Positions 1-7,394 of a stretch of 64,000 bases of DNA are shown here, one piece after another. The DNA is taken from assembly GCA_003569265.1 (NCBI GenBank), contig BGON01000001.1, positions 1 through 64,000 on the forward strand. Reading direction: 5' to 3'. The notes beneath the pieces were generated by a model that was not told where the DNA came from, made no database searches, and worked only from the letters and a program-made list of their open reading frames with translations. The DNA is from Actinomycetota bacterium. Lineage in GTDB: Bacteria; Actinomycetota; Actinomycetes; Nanopelagicales; Nanopelagicaceae. Made by a program: the position numbers and the translations under genes. The stretch's first letter is position 1. The number at the start of each line of letters is the position of its first letter.

Positions 1-1104
1 ACGGCTATAGCAAGAGCACCATGACTGGAAAGACGTCAGTGATAAGTATCCTAAAGGATCAACAAGAAATATTTCTGTTACAAACCTGAAGCCAGGTTCG
101 TTGGTTTACTACAAGGTGAAATATGCACTCGGCGTGAGTCAAAATTTCGCATCTCTAGTTCAAAGAACCGTCCAAATCGCAAATGCTGAAGCGCTTTCTT
201 CGGCCACGTTTGCAATTCAAGCTGATCCCCACATGGATGAAAATTCAAGCGCAGAAGTGTATGAGGGAACACTTAAACAGATAGTTGCCGCTTCCCCTGC
301 TTTCCTAATGGATCTTGGCGATATCTTTATGGTCGATAAATTACCAAGTAAGACAGAGGCAAATATTCGAGGTCGATTTGAGTTAATGAAGGGGTTTTAC
401 CAAAAACTAGGAAGTATTCCTTTAAAGATTTGTTTGGGAAATCATGATGGTGAACTTGGATACAGCAACTTTAATACCAAGAATTATCGGAAAGAGTACT
501 TCCCTGAGCAACGGGAGAGCTTGCCTATTACTCATTTACTGGTCCAGACCAACTGCATGTGGTGCTAGATCCATTCACTTACACAATGAAGAATCCAACT
601 CCGGCGGGCTGGGAATGGACTTTAGGAAAGACGCAATACGACTGGCTGGTCGAAACGCTGAAGAATTCAGACGAAAAGCATAAATTTATTTACATTCACC
701 ATTTGTTAGTGGGTGACCCAACTTCTCGAGGAGGCGTTGAAATCGCCATGAAAAATGAATGGGGAGGCAAAACAACGACGGAACAGATGGATTTGAATCA
801 AATCGTCCAGGGTGGGGTAAGCCAATTCACCAGCTGTTACTAGATCATAAAGTTGGTTTTGTCTTCAAAGGACATGATCATCTTTACGTTAAACAGGAAC
901 TTGATGGGATTATTTATCAAACAGTCCCGCAACCAAGCCATCCTGGCAATAAAATTAATGTAAACCAATATGGCTATACATCCGGAAAGGGTGTCGGAGG
1001 ATCTGGATTTCTGAAGGTTTCTACAAGTAGAGATCAAGGCAAAAGTTGATTTCATTTTGTTTGATGGCCAAATGGGTGACACTTACACAAGGAGTGCTCA
1101 ATAA
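1..1104 (+). pseudogene. Metallophosphoesterase (purple acid phosphatase-like), 5'-truncated and frameshifted
   Basis: Calcineurin-like phosphoesterase whose motifs are all present but spread over three frames: D-P-H near 226, G-D near 315, G-N-H-D near 439, H-H near 700 and G-H-D-H near 870. The first ~190 bases read as the end of a fibronectin/PAP-like beta domain (VTNLKPGSLVYYKVKYALG). A stop at 8-10 in the main frame means another shift or the 5' end lies outside the window. Single-base shifts are inferred near 521 (base lost), 813 (base lost) and 1015-1040 (base gained). After repair the protein ends in GDTYTRSAQ at 1102-1104, where the stop overlaps the next ATG (TAATG). This is either real decay or sequence error. 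Metal-dependent phosphoesterase activity is inferred from the family only. Confidence 0.75.
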
Positions 1105-2252
1105 TGAGAAAAATTGCCCTACTCGTAATGTCGGTACTTGCTTTAGCATTGCCGACCTCATCACACGCCGTTGTGAGCAAGAGCATCGCATTTCAAGCCG
1201 AAGTATGGGCTGATAACTGGTTTGCGCTCTATGTAAATGGAAAGAAAGTAGGTGAGGACTCGGTCCCTATTACCACCGAAAAATCTTTTAATAGCGAAAA
1301 AATCAAGTTTTCAGCCATCTATCCATTAACTATTGCAGTAATTGCAAAGGACTTCACTGAAAATTCCTCAGGACTTGAGTACATAGGAAAACCTAATCAG
1401 CAGATAGGTGATGCGGGGATAATCCTGCAAATTCGAGAAGTTGTCTCTGATCGAGTTATTGCTCAAACGCAAAACGACTGGAAGGTCCTAACGGTAAATA
1501 AGGCTCCGCTAAACCCAGAGTGTGTAACATCAAATAATCCGGTCAATGACTGCAAGTCATCAAATACAAAGATTCCATCTACTTGGGCTGCTCCAAGCTA
1601 CAAAGACACAACATGGAAACTGCTACGGAGTTTTCTAAAGAGGCTGTTGGAGTAAAGGACGGTTACTTTGATTTCACGTGGACGCCCTCTGCCGCTTTGA
1701 TTTGGTCGTCGGATCTGAAGCTGGATAACACAATTCTTCTCCGCAAAGTTATAAAGACGGCACCAACGCTCGCGGCTTCAAAATCTCTTCTGTTAAGCAG
1801 TCCCGATTTCAAAGATGGCGGATCTCTTCCAAAAGAGTTCACCTGTGATGGGAAGGGAATATCACCATCATTGGGTTGGTCCAATGTTCCTGCCAGTACT
1901 GAATCCCTTGTGCTGATGATGGATACGACACCTGGCCCTCTACGCCCCGGCGAAGTAGATATTGGAAAACATTTTAATCTAACAGTTTTTAATATTCCAA
2001 AGACCGCCACATCAATATCTGCAGGCGCTACAAACGTCGGGACTCTGGGTCAGAATTTCCAAGGCAAAACAATTGGATATACGCCTCCATGCTCACAGGC
2101 CAGGCGCCAAGAAGTATTCGATTTATTTGTATGCATTGAACTCAAAATTGATGATTTCTCCGCAAGAGGCAACGGAGATAAATCTGCTGAATGCAATGTC
2201 AGGAAAGGTGATTTCCTCAGCACAACTGGATGTGTTCTATTCACGCGCATAA
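1104..2252 (+). pseudogene. Secreted PEBP (YbhB/YbcL)-family protein with N-terminal beta domain, frameshifted
   Basis: It starts at the ATG overlapping the preceding stop. A signal peptide (MRKIALLVMSVLALALPTSSHA) is followed by a ~160-residue beta-rich domain with the look of a galactose-binding-like fold (ADNWFALYVNGKKVGED), then a phosphatidylethanolamine-binding-protein domain (SPDFKDGGSLPKEFTCDG, ISPSLGW, and in the shifted frame KKYSIYLYALNSKL). Two shifts break it: one near 1615-1618 in an A run (one A lost restores TWKTATEF) and one near 2090. The repaired frame ends at the TAA at 2250-2252, giving about 382 residues. Bacterial PEBP proteins have no firm general function; the two-domain secreted form next to a phosphoesterase suggests a cell-envelope or extracellular role. 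No function is claimed for the N-terminal domain. Confidence 0.7.
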
Positions 2253-2343
2253 GTTGTTGGTTCACGATGTGTTATGAATTCTTTGGGGTCAAATCTGGGG
2301 GCGAATACAAGATTTATGCGTGCAATCACGTATAACAGTCTCG

Positions 2344-2370
2344 TCTCCGGCTTATAGGGCGACTCTTCTT
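2344..2370 (+). repeat. Near-identical 27-bp direct repeat, copy 1
   Basis: Matches 3018-3044 at 25 of 27 positions (differences only in the CTT/TTC trinucleotide after CCGG). The two copies bracket the GNAT gene at 2427-2990. Confidence 0.6.
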
Positions 2371-2426
2371 TAATTCAGGCTTGTCTCGGGCTGGGTAAAT
2401 ATTCTCCGACATACAAATCTAAGCAA

Positions 2427-2990
2427 TTATTGACCAGCACTGCCCCATTCACTCAAGAAATCTACTGCTGACATTTCATAGATATCTTCTGGACCATCTT
2501 CATCATCAATCTGTTGGCCAATATTCTTAAAGCCATAGCCGCAGATAATCTTCACTGAGGCAATATTTGTTGGACTGACGGTGTATCGAAGTGTCTTGAC
2601 TCCTGACTCGCGGCTGACCCAGTTCCACATTCCACCTAGAGCCTCCTTTGCGTATCCGTTATTCCAGAATTGCTCTTCGATGCGGATTCCAATTTCCACC
2701 ACTCCAGCATCATCAGGGATTCCATGAAAACTAACGCTGCCGATAATTTCAGAGCTTTCGCGCAAAACTATGAAACGTATAAACCATTTATTGGTTGAGG
2801 GATCTGCCTTTACCTGCGGAACTCGCCACCTAAGAGGCCCAGGGTGGGCAACAAGAACCTGATGTGGATTTGTAATTGATCGCTTGGCAAGTGCAAGCAA
2901 ATCTTTCTTCTCTTCAAAGAGAGATATCAGGCCGTCAGCAGGAATATGGTGTAATTCAAGACGTTCCGTTTTAATAAGTGGTTCATACAT
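2427..2990 (-). CDS. GNAT-family N-acetyltransferase (RimJ/RimL-like)
   Basis: A 187-residue single-domain acetyltransferase. Visible family features are the N-terminal strand IKTERLELHHI, the acetyl-CoA-binding region around EIGIRIEEQFWNNGYAKEAL, and the C-terminal NIASVKIICGYGFKNIG typical of Acetyltransf_3 proteins. The start chosen is the ATG giving MYEPLIKTERLEL; an in-frame upstream ATG at 3047 would add a basic stretch encoded by the flanking direct repeat and is unlikely. The substrate (an amino group on a small molecule or ribosomal protein) cannot be told from sequence. The gene stands alone between two direct repeats and next to broken genes, so it could be recently acquired. Confidence 0.8.
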   Translation of the reverse strand: MYEPLIKTERLELHHIPADGLISLFEEKKDLLALAKRSITNPHQVLVAHPGPLRWRVPQVKADPSTNKWFIRFIVLRESSEIIGSVSFHGIPDDAGVVEIGIRIEEQFWNNGYAKEALGGMWNWVSRESGVKTLRYTVSPTNIASVKIICGYGFKNIGQQIDDEDGPEDIYEMSAVDFLSEWGSAGQ

Positions 2991-3017
2991 AAAGCAAGTA
3001 TTCCACGAAAAATGTCT

Positions 3018-3044
3018 TCTCCGGTTCATAGGGCGACTCTTCTT
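3018..3044 (+). repeat. Near-identical 27-bp direct repeat, copy 2
   Basis: Second copy of the repeat at 2344-2370, upstream of the minus-strand GNAT gene. Both copies share TAGGGCGACTCTTCTT exactly. Confidence 0.6.
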
Positions 3045-3101
3045 CACAATTAGATACTCTGAGTAACATCGGTTTGTGCGATGATTCTTGCAACGATGGA
3101 G

Positions 3102-3146
3102 TGGTAGTAATTGGGACTTGGTTTATAACCAGGTCCCTTTTGCTTT
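3102..3146 (+). terminator. Hairpin repeat copy 1, terminator-like
   Basis: The arms GGGACTTGGTT (3113-3123) and AACCAGGTCCC (3127-3137) form an 11-bp stem with one G-U pair and a 3-nt loop, followed by TTTTGCTTT. The same 45-bp unit recurs at 3188-3232. No upstream plus-strand gene for it to terminate is visible. Confidence 0.6.
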
Positions 3147-3187
3147 AAAGCGTTTTTGTTTTGTGCCATACTTAAGGCTCAGATGCT

Positions 3188-3232
3188 TGGTAGTAATTGG
3201 GACTTGGTTAAATGCCAAGTCCCTTTTGCTTT
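3188..3232 (+). terminator. Hairpin repeat copy 2, terminator-like
   Basis: The arms GGGACTTGG (3199-3207) and CCAAGTCCC (3215-3223) form a perfect 9-bp stem followed by TTTTGCTTT. Relative to copy 1 the G-U pair becomes A-U, so pairing is kept while sequence drifts. The copies are 86 bp apart. Confidence 0.6.
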
Positions 3233-3308
3233 CCATTACATTTTATCCACAGATTCTTCTTCGCTTTGGTAACGACTAATCAATACTGCGTAACTTCACC
3301 CTCGTGAT

Positions 3309-3383
3309 GGGGGCGTGTTGTAATTGGCAGCCTAGTTATTTACCAAGCATCTGGAGCGGGTTCAAATCCCGTCGCCTCCGCCA
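3309..3383 (+). tRNA. tRNA-like sequence with degenerate anticodon arm
   Basis: It has a 7-bp acceptor stem (GGGGGCG with CGCCTCC, one G-U), a good T-arm (GCGGG, TTCAAAT, CCCGT), a D-arm like tRNA-Gln (GTTG/CAGC around TAATTGG), discriminator G and encoded CCA (3381-3383). The anticodon stem is poor: TAGTT/AAGCA pairs at only three of five positions, and position 37 would be C. The nominal loop would give anticodon UUA, which is not a normal tRNA identity. It is probably a decayed or unusual tRNA. Confidence 0.5.
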
Positions 3384-3448
3384 CAGTCATAACTATTTCA
3401 GCTCGATCTATTGGTAATGGTCAAAAGAGCTGCAGCAGTTTTGCATGA

Positions 3449-3478
3449 GAGGGGCCTCGAGAGATCGGGGCCCTTTCC
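3449..3478 (+). terminator. GC-rich hairpin with short T run
   Basis: GGGCC (3452-3456) can pair with GGCCC (3469-3473), extended by weak A-U and G-U pairs, and is followed by TTT. It may insulate the SMR gene from upstream transcription. The T run is short. Confidence 0.35.
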
Positions 3479-3532
3479 AATGCTTACGGTATGTAGGGCG
3501 GTTCTTGCTTCAATTAAGGTAATCTGCCCACT

Positions 3533-3856
3533 ATGGCCTGGTTCCTCCTCTCAATTGCAATTGTTGCTGAAATTGCAGGGACTTTATTTTTAAAGGCCAG
3601 CGATGGACTTAGTAAATTGTGGCCCTCTCTTGGAGTTGCAGTTGGCTATGTAATCGCCTTTTCACTCATGGCTATTTCCCTCAAGAAACTTGAAGTGGGT
3701 ATTACCTATGCCATCTGGTCTGGGGTGGGAATTATGGGAGCTGCCATTGGTGGGGCAATTTTCTTTGATCAGCAACTTTCCAGATTAAACATTATCGGTA
3801 TGGCAATCATTATTGTTGGCGTAGTAGTAATGAATCTCGGTGGAGTAGGTCACTAG
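3533..3856 (+). CDS. Small multidrug resistance (SMR) family transporter
   Basis: A 107-residue inner-membrane protein with four hydrophobic segments, the family's usual size. It carries the essential Glu in the first helix (AIVAEIAGTLFLKAS, about residue 13) and the third-helix WSGVG motif (residues 62-66) typical of EmrE/QacE proteins. SMR proteins act as small dimeric H+ antiporters for quaternary cations, guanidinium or similar compounds; the substrate cannot be told here. TAATCT ends 7 nt before the ATG, suggesting a leaderless or near-leaderless transcript. The downstream MFS gene has its own promoter-like hexamer. Confidence 0.85.
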   Translation: MAWFLLSIAIVAEIAGTLFLKASDGLSKLWPSLGVAVGYVIAFSLMAISLKKLEVGITYAIWSGVGIMGAAIGGAIFFDQQLSRLNIIGMAIIIVGVVVMNLGGVGH

Positions 3857-3904
3857 TTCTGCGTTTCCTGCTTTAAGAAAAGCTTTCCAAGATAGGCTTA
3901 AGTA

Positions 3905-5092
3905 ATGTCGATGCCAGCTATGACCAATCGTGAAGCGATTCGAGTCGGGCTACCTATCTTCATCACAGCAATCAATATGCGGGCTGGATTAACGATTATG
4001 AGCCCGCTCTATCCCATTCTTAAAGAGCAGTATAACTTGAGCTCTTTCCAACTCTCATTCCTAACTTCACTTTCAGTTCTTTGCTTTGCAGGCAGTGCCT
4101 TCTTAATGCCACTTGTGGGCAAGATTGGTGGAACCAACAAGGTTATTGCTTGGGCGTTGACGGTTTTATCTGCCGCAATTTTCCTTAGAACCGTTGGTAA
4201 TGTGCCAATGCTCTTTATTTCATCTATAACAGTTGGCATTGCTATTGCTGTTCTTAACTTTTCTATGCCAGTGTGGGTGAAGGAGAACGCTCCTGATCAT
4301 TCAGGGCTCTTAACTGGAATCTATATAACAATTATGGGTACTTTTGCCGCGCTCTCTGTGGCAGTGGCTGTGCCATTGGCTCAAGCAACATCCTGGGGTT
4401 GGCGCTTATCGATGATTCCTTGGCTAGTTATTGGTGTGATTTCATCAACGTGGTGGTTATTGAGAATTTCACAATCTAAGGATTCAGGGCATATGGAAGT
4501 CAGTTCGAAGTTTCATACAGCTCTTTTTAGAAAATCAGGCGCGTGGAGTATTGCAATATTCTTCGGACTGCAATCTATGCTTTTCTATGGCACAGCAACA
4601 TGGCTACCAACAATCTTGGTTTCTAAGGGTTACACCCTTAGTCATGCTGGATTAGTTGTCTCTATTACTGGCTTTCTTGGTTCTGCTATTGGTATTGCAG
4701 CTCCGCACTATGCATCCAAGTTAAAGAACATGCGAATGTTCTTATTCTGGATGGGCATCATGGTTGCACTTAGTTTTGCTGCGCTGATATTTGATAGTGG
4801 TTGGCGATTAATCATCTGGCTACTTATCTCTAATATCGGACTCTCAGTAACTTTCCCTCTTTCACTATTACTCACAGTTACACGCAGCATTGATGCGGGG
4901 GAGACTCGATCTCTCTCAATCATGGCTCAATCCATTGGTTATCTCATGGCCGCCTTTGCTCCAGGAATCGTTGGAGCAATCTTTGATTCAACCTTGAGTT
5001 GGAGCACAGCATTGCTGGTTCCAGTTGCACTTGGAATTGCCCTTGCTGTGGTTGGCTACTTCGCAGGAAAAGCCGAAAAGATAGAGATTTAA
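3905..5092 (+). CDS. MFS transporter, CynX/NimT-like
   Basis: A 395-residue major facilitator with about 12 hydrophobic segments. The N-terminal NMRAGLTIMSPLYPILKEQY followed by a leucine-rich helix resembles CynX/NimT-type carriers, which transport small organic or inorganic anions and some drugs. The substrate is unknown. TAGGCT lies 6 nt upstream of the ATG at 3905 with no Shine-Dalgarno between, so a leaderless mRNA is likely. It follows the SMR gene by 48 bp in the same orientation. A second ATG three codons in (MPAMTN) is a possible start. Confidence 0.8.
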   Translation: MSMPAMTNREAIRVGLPIFITAINMRAGLTIMSPLYPILKEQYNLSSFQLSFLTSLSVLCFAGSAFLMPLVGKIGGTNKVIAWALTVLSAAIFLRTVGNVPMLFISSITVGIAIAVLNFSMPVWVKENAPDHSGLLTGIYITIMGTFAALSVAVAVPLAQATSWGWRLSMIPWLVIGVISSTWWLLRISQSKDSGHMEVSSKFHTALFRKSGAWSIAIFFGLQSMLFYGTATWLPTILVSKGYTLSHAGLVVSITGFLGSAIGIAAPHYASKLKNMRMFLFWMGIMVALSFAALIFDSGWRLIIWLLISNIGLSVTFPLSLLLTVTRSIDAGETRSLSIMAQSIGYLMAAFAPGIVGAIFDSTLSWSTALLVPVALGIALAVVGYFAGKAEKIEI

Positions 5093-5146
5093 GGGCTATA
5101 GAAAGCTTGGCCAGTTACCATTGAGCATTAACAGCGGGATGAAAAG

Positions 5147-5989
5147 GTGTTCACTTTGTTTGAATCAATAGTTCTGGGGATCGTTCAAGGTCTTACAGAG
5201 TTTCTACCTATTTCATCGAGTGCCCACCAGCGCATTGTTGGAGAGTTCTTTAGCAATGCCCAAGATCCAGGTGCCCGCTTCACGGCCATTACCCAGATAG
5301 GCACAGAGTTAGCCGTTCTTATCTTCTTTAGAAATGACATCAAAAACATTCTCCTAGCCTGGTTTAACCAAGTTGTTCTGCGCAAAGATTTAGCGTCAGA
5401 TCAAAAACCGCTAGCTCGCATGGGTTGGCTCATTATCATCGGTAGTTTGCCGATAGGCATTCTGGGTTATCTGGGCAGTGACATCATCACTAATGATTTC
5501 CGCTCACTCTGGCTGATTGCTTCATCCTTAATTATCTTCGGTGTGATTCTTGGATTGGCAGATCACTACGGAAAGAAAGAAAGAAGCCTGAGTGAACTCA
5601 ATGTTAAACACGGCATTCTTTATGGGCTCGCCCAATCACTTGCTCTGATCCCAGGTGTTTCTCGCTCAGGTGCAACCATTGCAATGGGCCGCTACCTCGG
5701 TTACACCCGCGAAGCTGCGCTGCGCTATTCATTTCTCTTAGCTCTGCCAGCAGTCTTTGGCAGTGGTTTCTATCAACTCAAAGATGCTTTTGGTTCAGAT
5801 GCTTCTAATGTCTATAGCCTGCCGCAAACTTTCATTGCAACAGCAATTGCCTTTATTGTTGGCTACGCCGTTATTGCCTGGCTACTCAAGTTTGTAACAA
5901 CTAGATCCTTCATGCCTTTTATTATCTACAGAATCGCACTTGGAACAACGGTTTTAGTGCTGCTCAGCACAGGTGTCATTAACCCATAA
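5147..5989 (+). CDS. uppP: Undecaprenyl-diphosphatase UppP/BacA
   Basis: A 280-residue integral membrane enzyme that dephosphorylates undecaprenyl pyrophosphate, recycling the lipid carrier for peptidoglycan and wall polymers. The two BacA signatures are clear: GLTEFLPISSSAH (residues 15-27, with the conserved Glu and His) and PGVSRSGATIAMGRYLG near residue 170 with the catalytic Arg. The start is the GTG at 5147; no better ATG precedes the conserved N-terminal helix. It is complete and of family length. It lies in the same direction as the MFS gene with a 54-bp gap. Confidence 0.95.
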   Translation: MFTLFESIVLGIVQGLTEFLPISSSAHQRIVGEFFSNAQDPGARFTAITQIGTELAVLIFFRNDIKNILLAWFNQVVLRKDLASDQKPLARMGWLIIIGSLPIGILGYLGSDIITNDFRSLWLIASSLIIFGVILGLADHYGKKERSLSELNVKHGILYGLAQSLALIPGVSRSGATIAMGRYLGYTREAALRYSFLLALPAVFGSGFYQLKDAFGSDASNVYSLPQTFIATAIAFIVGYAVIAWLLKFVTTRSFMPFIIYRIALGTTVLVLLSTGVINP

Positions 5990-6011
5990 GTAGAGAACTA
6001 GGTGAGAAAGA

Positions 6012-7394
6012 TTAACTTCCTGGGCTCACCGTAGACATATTGAAATCTTTAATCACTAGTGGTGGAACTGCCATATTAGACATATCGCCAGCCCATTCAC
6101 GTGGTTGAGTCCATTCAGATGCACCAGCATGTGCGATGCGAGAGAGGGCTGAAACCGGTGAATCATTCCAACGGAAGTTATTGGTTGCACCAACTACTTC
6201 ACCATTCTTAACGTGATAAACACCGTCACGCGTTAAGCCGGTCAGAAGTAGTGAGTTGGGATCAACCATGCGGATATACCAGAAGGTTGTAAGAAGAAGT
6301 CCGTTATCAACTTTCTTCACGAGATCTTCCAATGACCCAGTAGCTCCATCAACGCTCATAACAAGGTTTTCACCGATTGGTGTGAAATCAAGGTTAGTCA
6401 GCTTTGCTGATGCTCGAGTTTGAACCAGAGATTGCAAGACGCCATCCTTGAGCCAATCAACGCGCTTAATTGGTTGACCATTATCAAATACTGATGAAAA
6501 TGGTGAGCTCACAGCAGTTGCTACGAAGTTAGAGGCAGGAAGTTGCTTGAACTCAGGATCGGTAAAGAACTGGAGAGAAAGATTAGAAAGCTTCTCACCG
6601 ATGCGAGTTCCCCCACCCTTTTTAGAAAAAACAGATTGACCTTCATGAGCATCACGAGCAGTTGATACCCACATCATGTAGGTGAAGAGATCTGCAACAG
6701 AGCCTGAAGGCAAGATGGTGTCATAGCGACCTGCTGGAAGATCTACTTTTGTGCCCTGCCAGGTTAAGCGCTGGCGAATCTGGGCATCTATGTTTGAAAC
6801 TGAGACATCTTTAAAGTCGCGAGTTTCAACACCGTTCCATGTGGAACGAGAGCGATCGTGGGACTTTCCAGTCATCTCTACGCGACCAACTGGTGAATCT
6901 TTGCGCAAGCGCAACCCACCCTTTGATCCAACCCAGGTTGTTTCATTAGTGTGTTCGGAATATCCAAAGAGTTCAATCTTGTCAGTCACTGAGCGTGAAA
7001 ACATGTCTCCTAACGCTGGAGCAAAAGTAGAAAATACTTCTGGTCCTGTTGGAATATGAGCGCCTGACCAATCACCAATAGATACATTTGTCGCAAGAGG
7101 TGCGTAGTCATCGGCTGGACCTGATGCCTTTGCTGCAGCAATTGCTTCTTCTAGCAGCTTTGGAACATCTGCAAGTGAGACATCTGTGCGGGAAACGCCA
7201 CCAGATGCCATGCCGCCATCAACGGCAACGAATGCAATAACTGTAACGCTGCGCTCTTGAATAACACCATTTGTGGTTAGCGTGCTGCCAGCCCACCGTA
7301 GGTTGGCTTGAGTCTTATCGCGCACAACAACAATGCAGTCATCACATGGTGCAGCCGATGTGATCTTTTCAATTAGATCTTGAGCAGAAATCAT
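6012..7394 (-). CDS. TldE/PmbA-family metalloprotease subunit
   Basis: The second subunit of the TldD/TldE pair, which forms a heteromeric protease that trims peptides (for example microcin or RiPP leaders and unfolded short peptides). The start chosen is the ATG giving MISAQDLIEKI because it overlaps the tldD stop (ATGA, 7391-7394); an in-frame start at 7454 would lie inside tldD. At 460 residues it has the usual length. It shows the family's GASH-like N-terminal fold but lacks the HExxxH zinc motif, as expected of the E subunit. It is translationally coupled to tldD. Confidence 0.9.
   Translation of the reverse strand: MISAQDLIEKITSAAPCDDCIVVVRDKTQANLRWAGSTLTTNGVIQERSVTVIAFVAVDGGMASGGVSRTDVSLADVPKLLEEAIAAAKASGPADDYAPLATNVSIGDWSGAHIPTGPEVFSTFAPALGDMFSRSVTDKIELFGYSEHTNETTWVGSKGGLRLRKDSPVGRVEMTGKSHDRSRSTWNGVETRDFKDVSVSNIDAQIRQRLTWQGTKVDLPAGRYDTILPSGSVADLFTYMMWVSTARDAHEGQSVFSKKGGGTRIGEKLSNLSLQFFTDPEFKQLPASNFVATAVSSPFSSVFDNGQPIKRVDWLKDGVLQSLVQTRASAKLTNLDFTPIGENLVMSVDGATGSLEDLVKKVDNGLLLTTFWYIRMVDPNSLLLTGLTRDGVYHVKNGEVVGATNNFRWNDSPVSALSRIAHAGASEWTQPREWAGDMSNMAVPPLVIKDFNMSTVSPGS

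Larger units (their letters stand above)
2991..3532. other. 542-bp gap between GNAT and SMR genes
   Basis: No credible protein gene is seen. The gap holds the second 27-bp repeat, two 45-bp hairpin repeats (3102-3146, 3188-3232), a degenerate tRNA-like sequence (3309-3383) and a GC-rich hairpin before the SMR gene. The short reading frames here lack family features. Confidence 0.6.

Noticed and set aside
3309-3383. Ochre-suppressor tRNA
   Set aside because: The UUA anticodon reading depends on a badly paired stem with C37, and TAA is used as a normal stop throughout the window.
3309-3383. tmRNA 3' end
   Set aside because: The T-arm and acceptor look similar, but a tRNA-like D-arm and anticodon-arm-length segment follow the acceptor directly and no tag frame is present.
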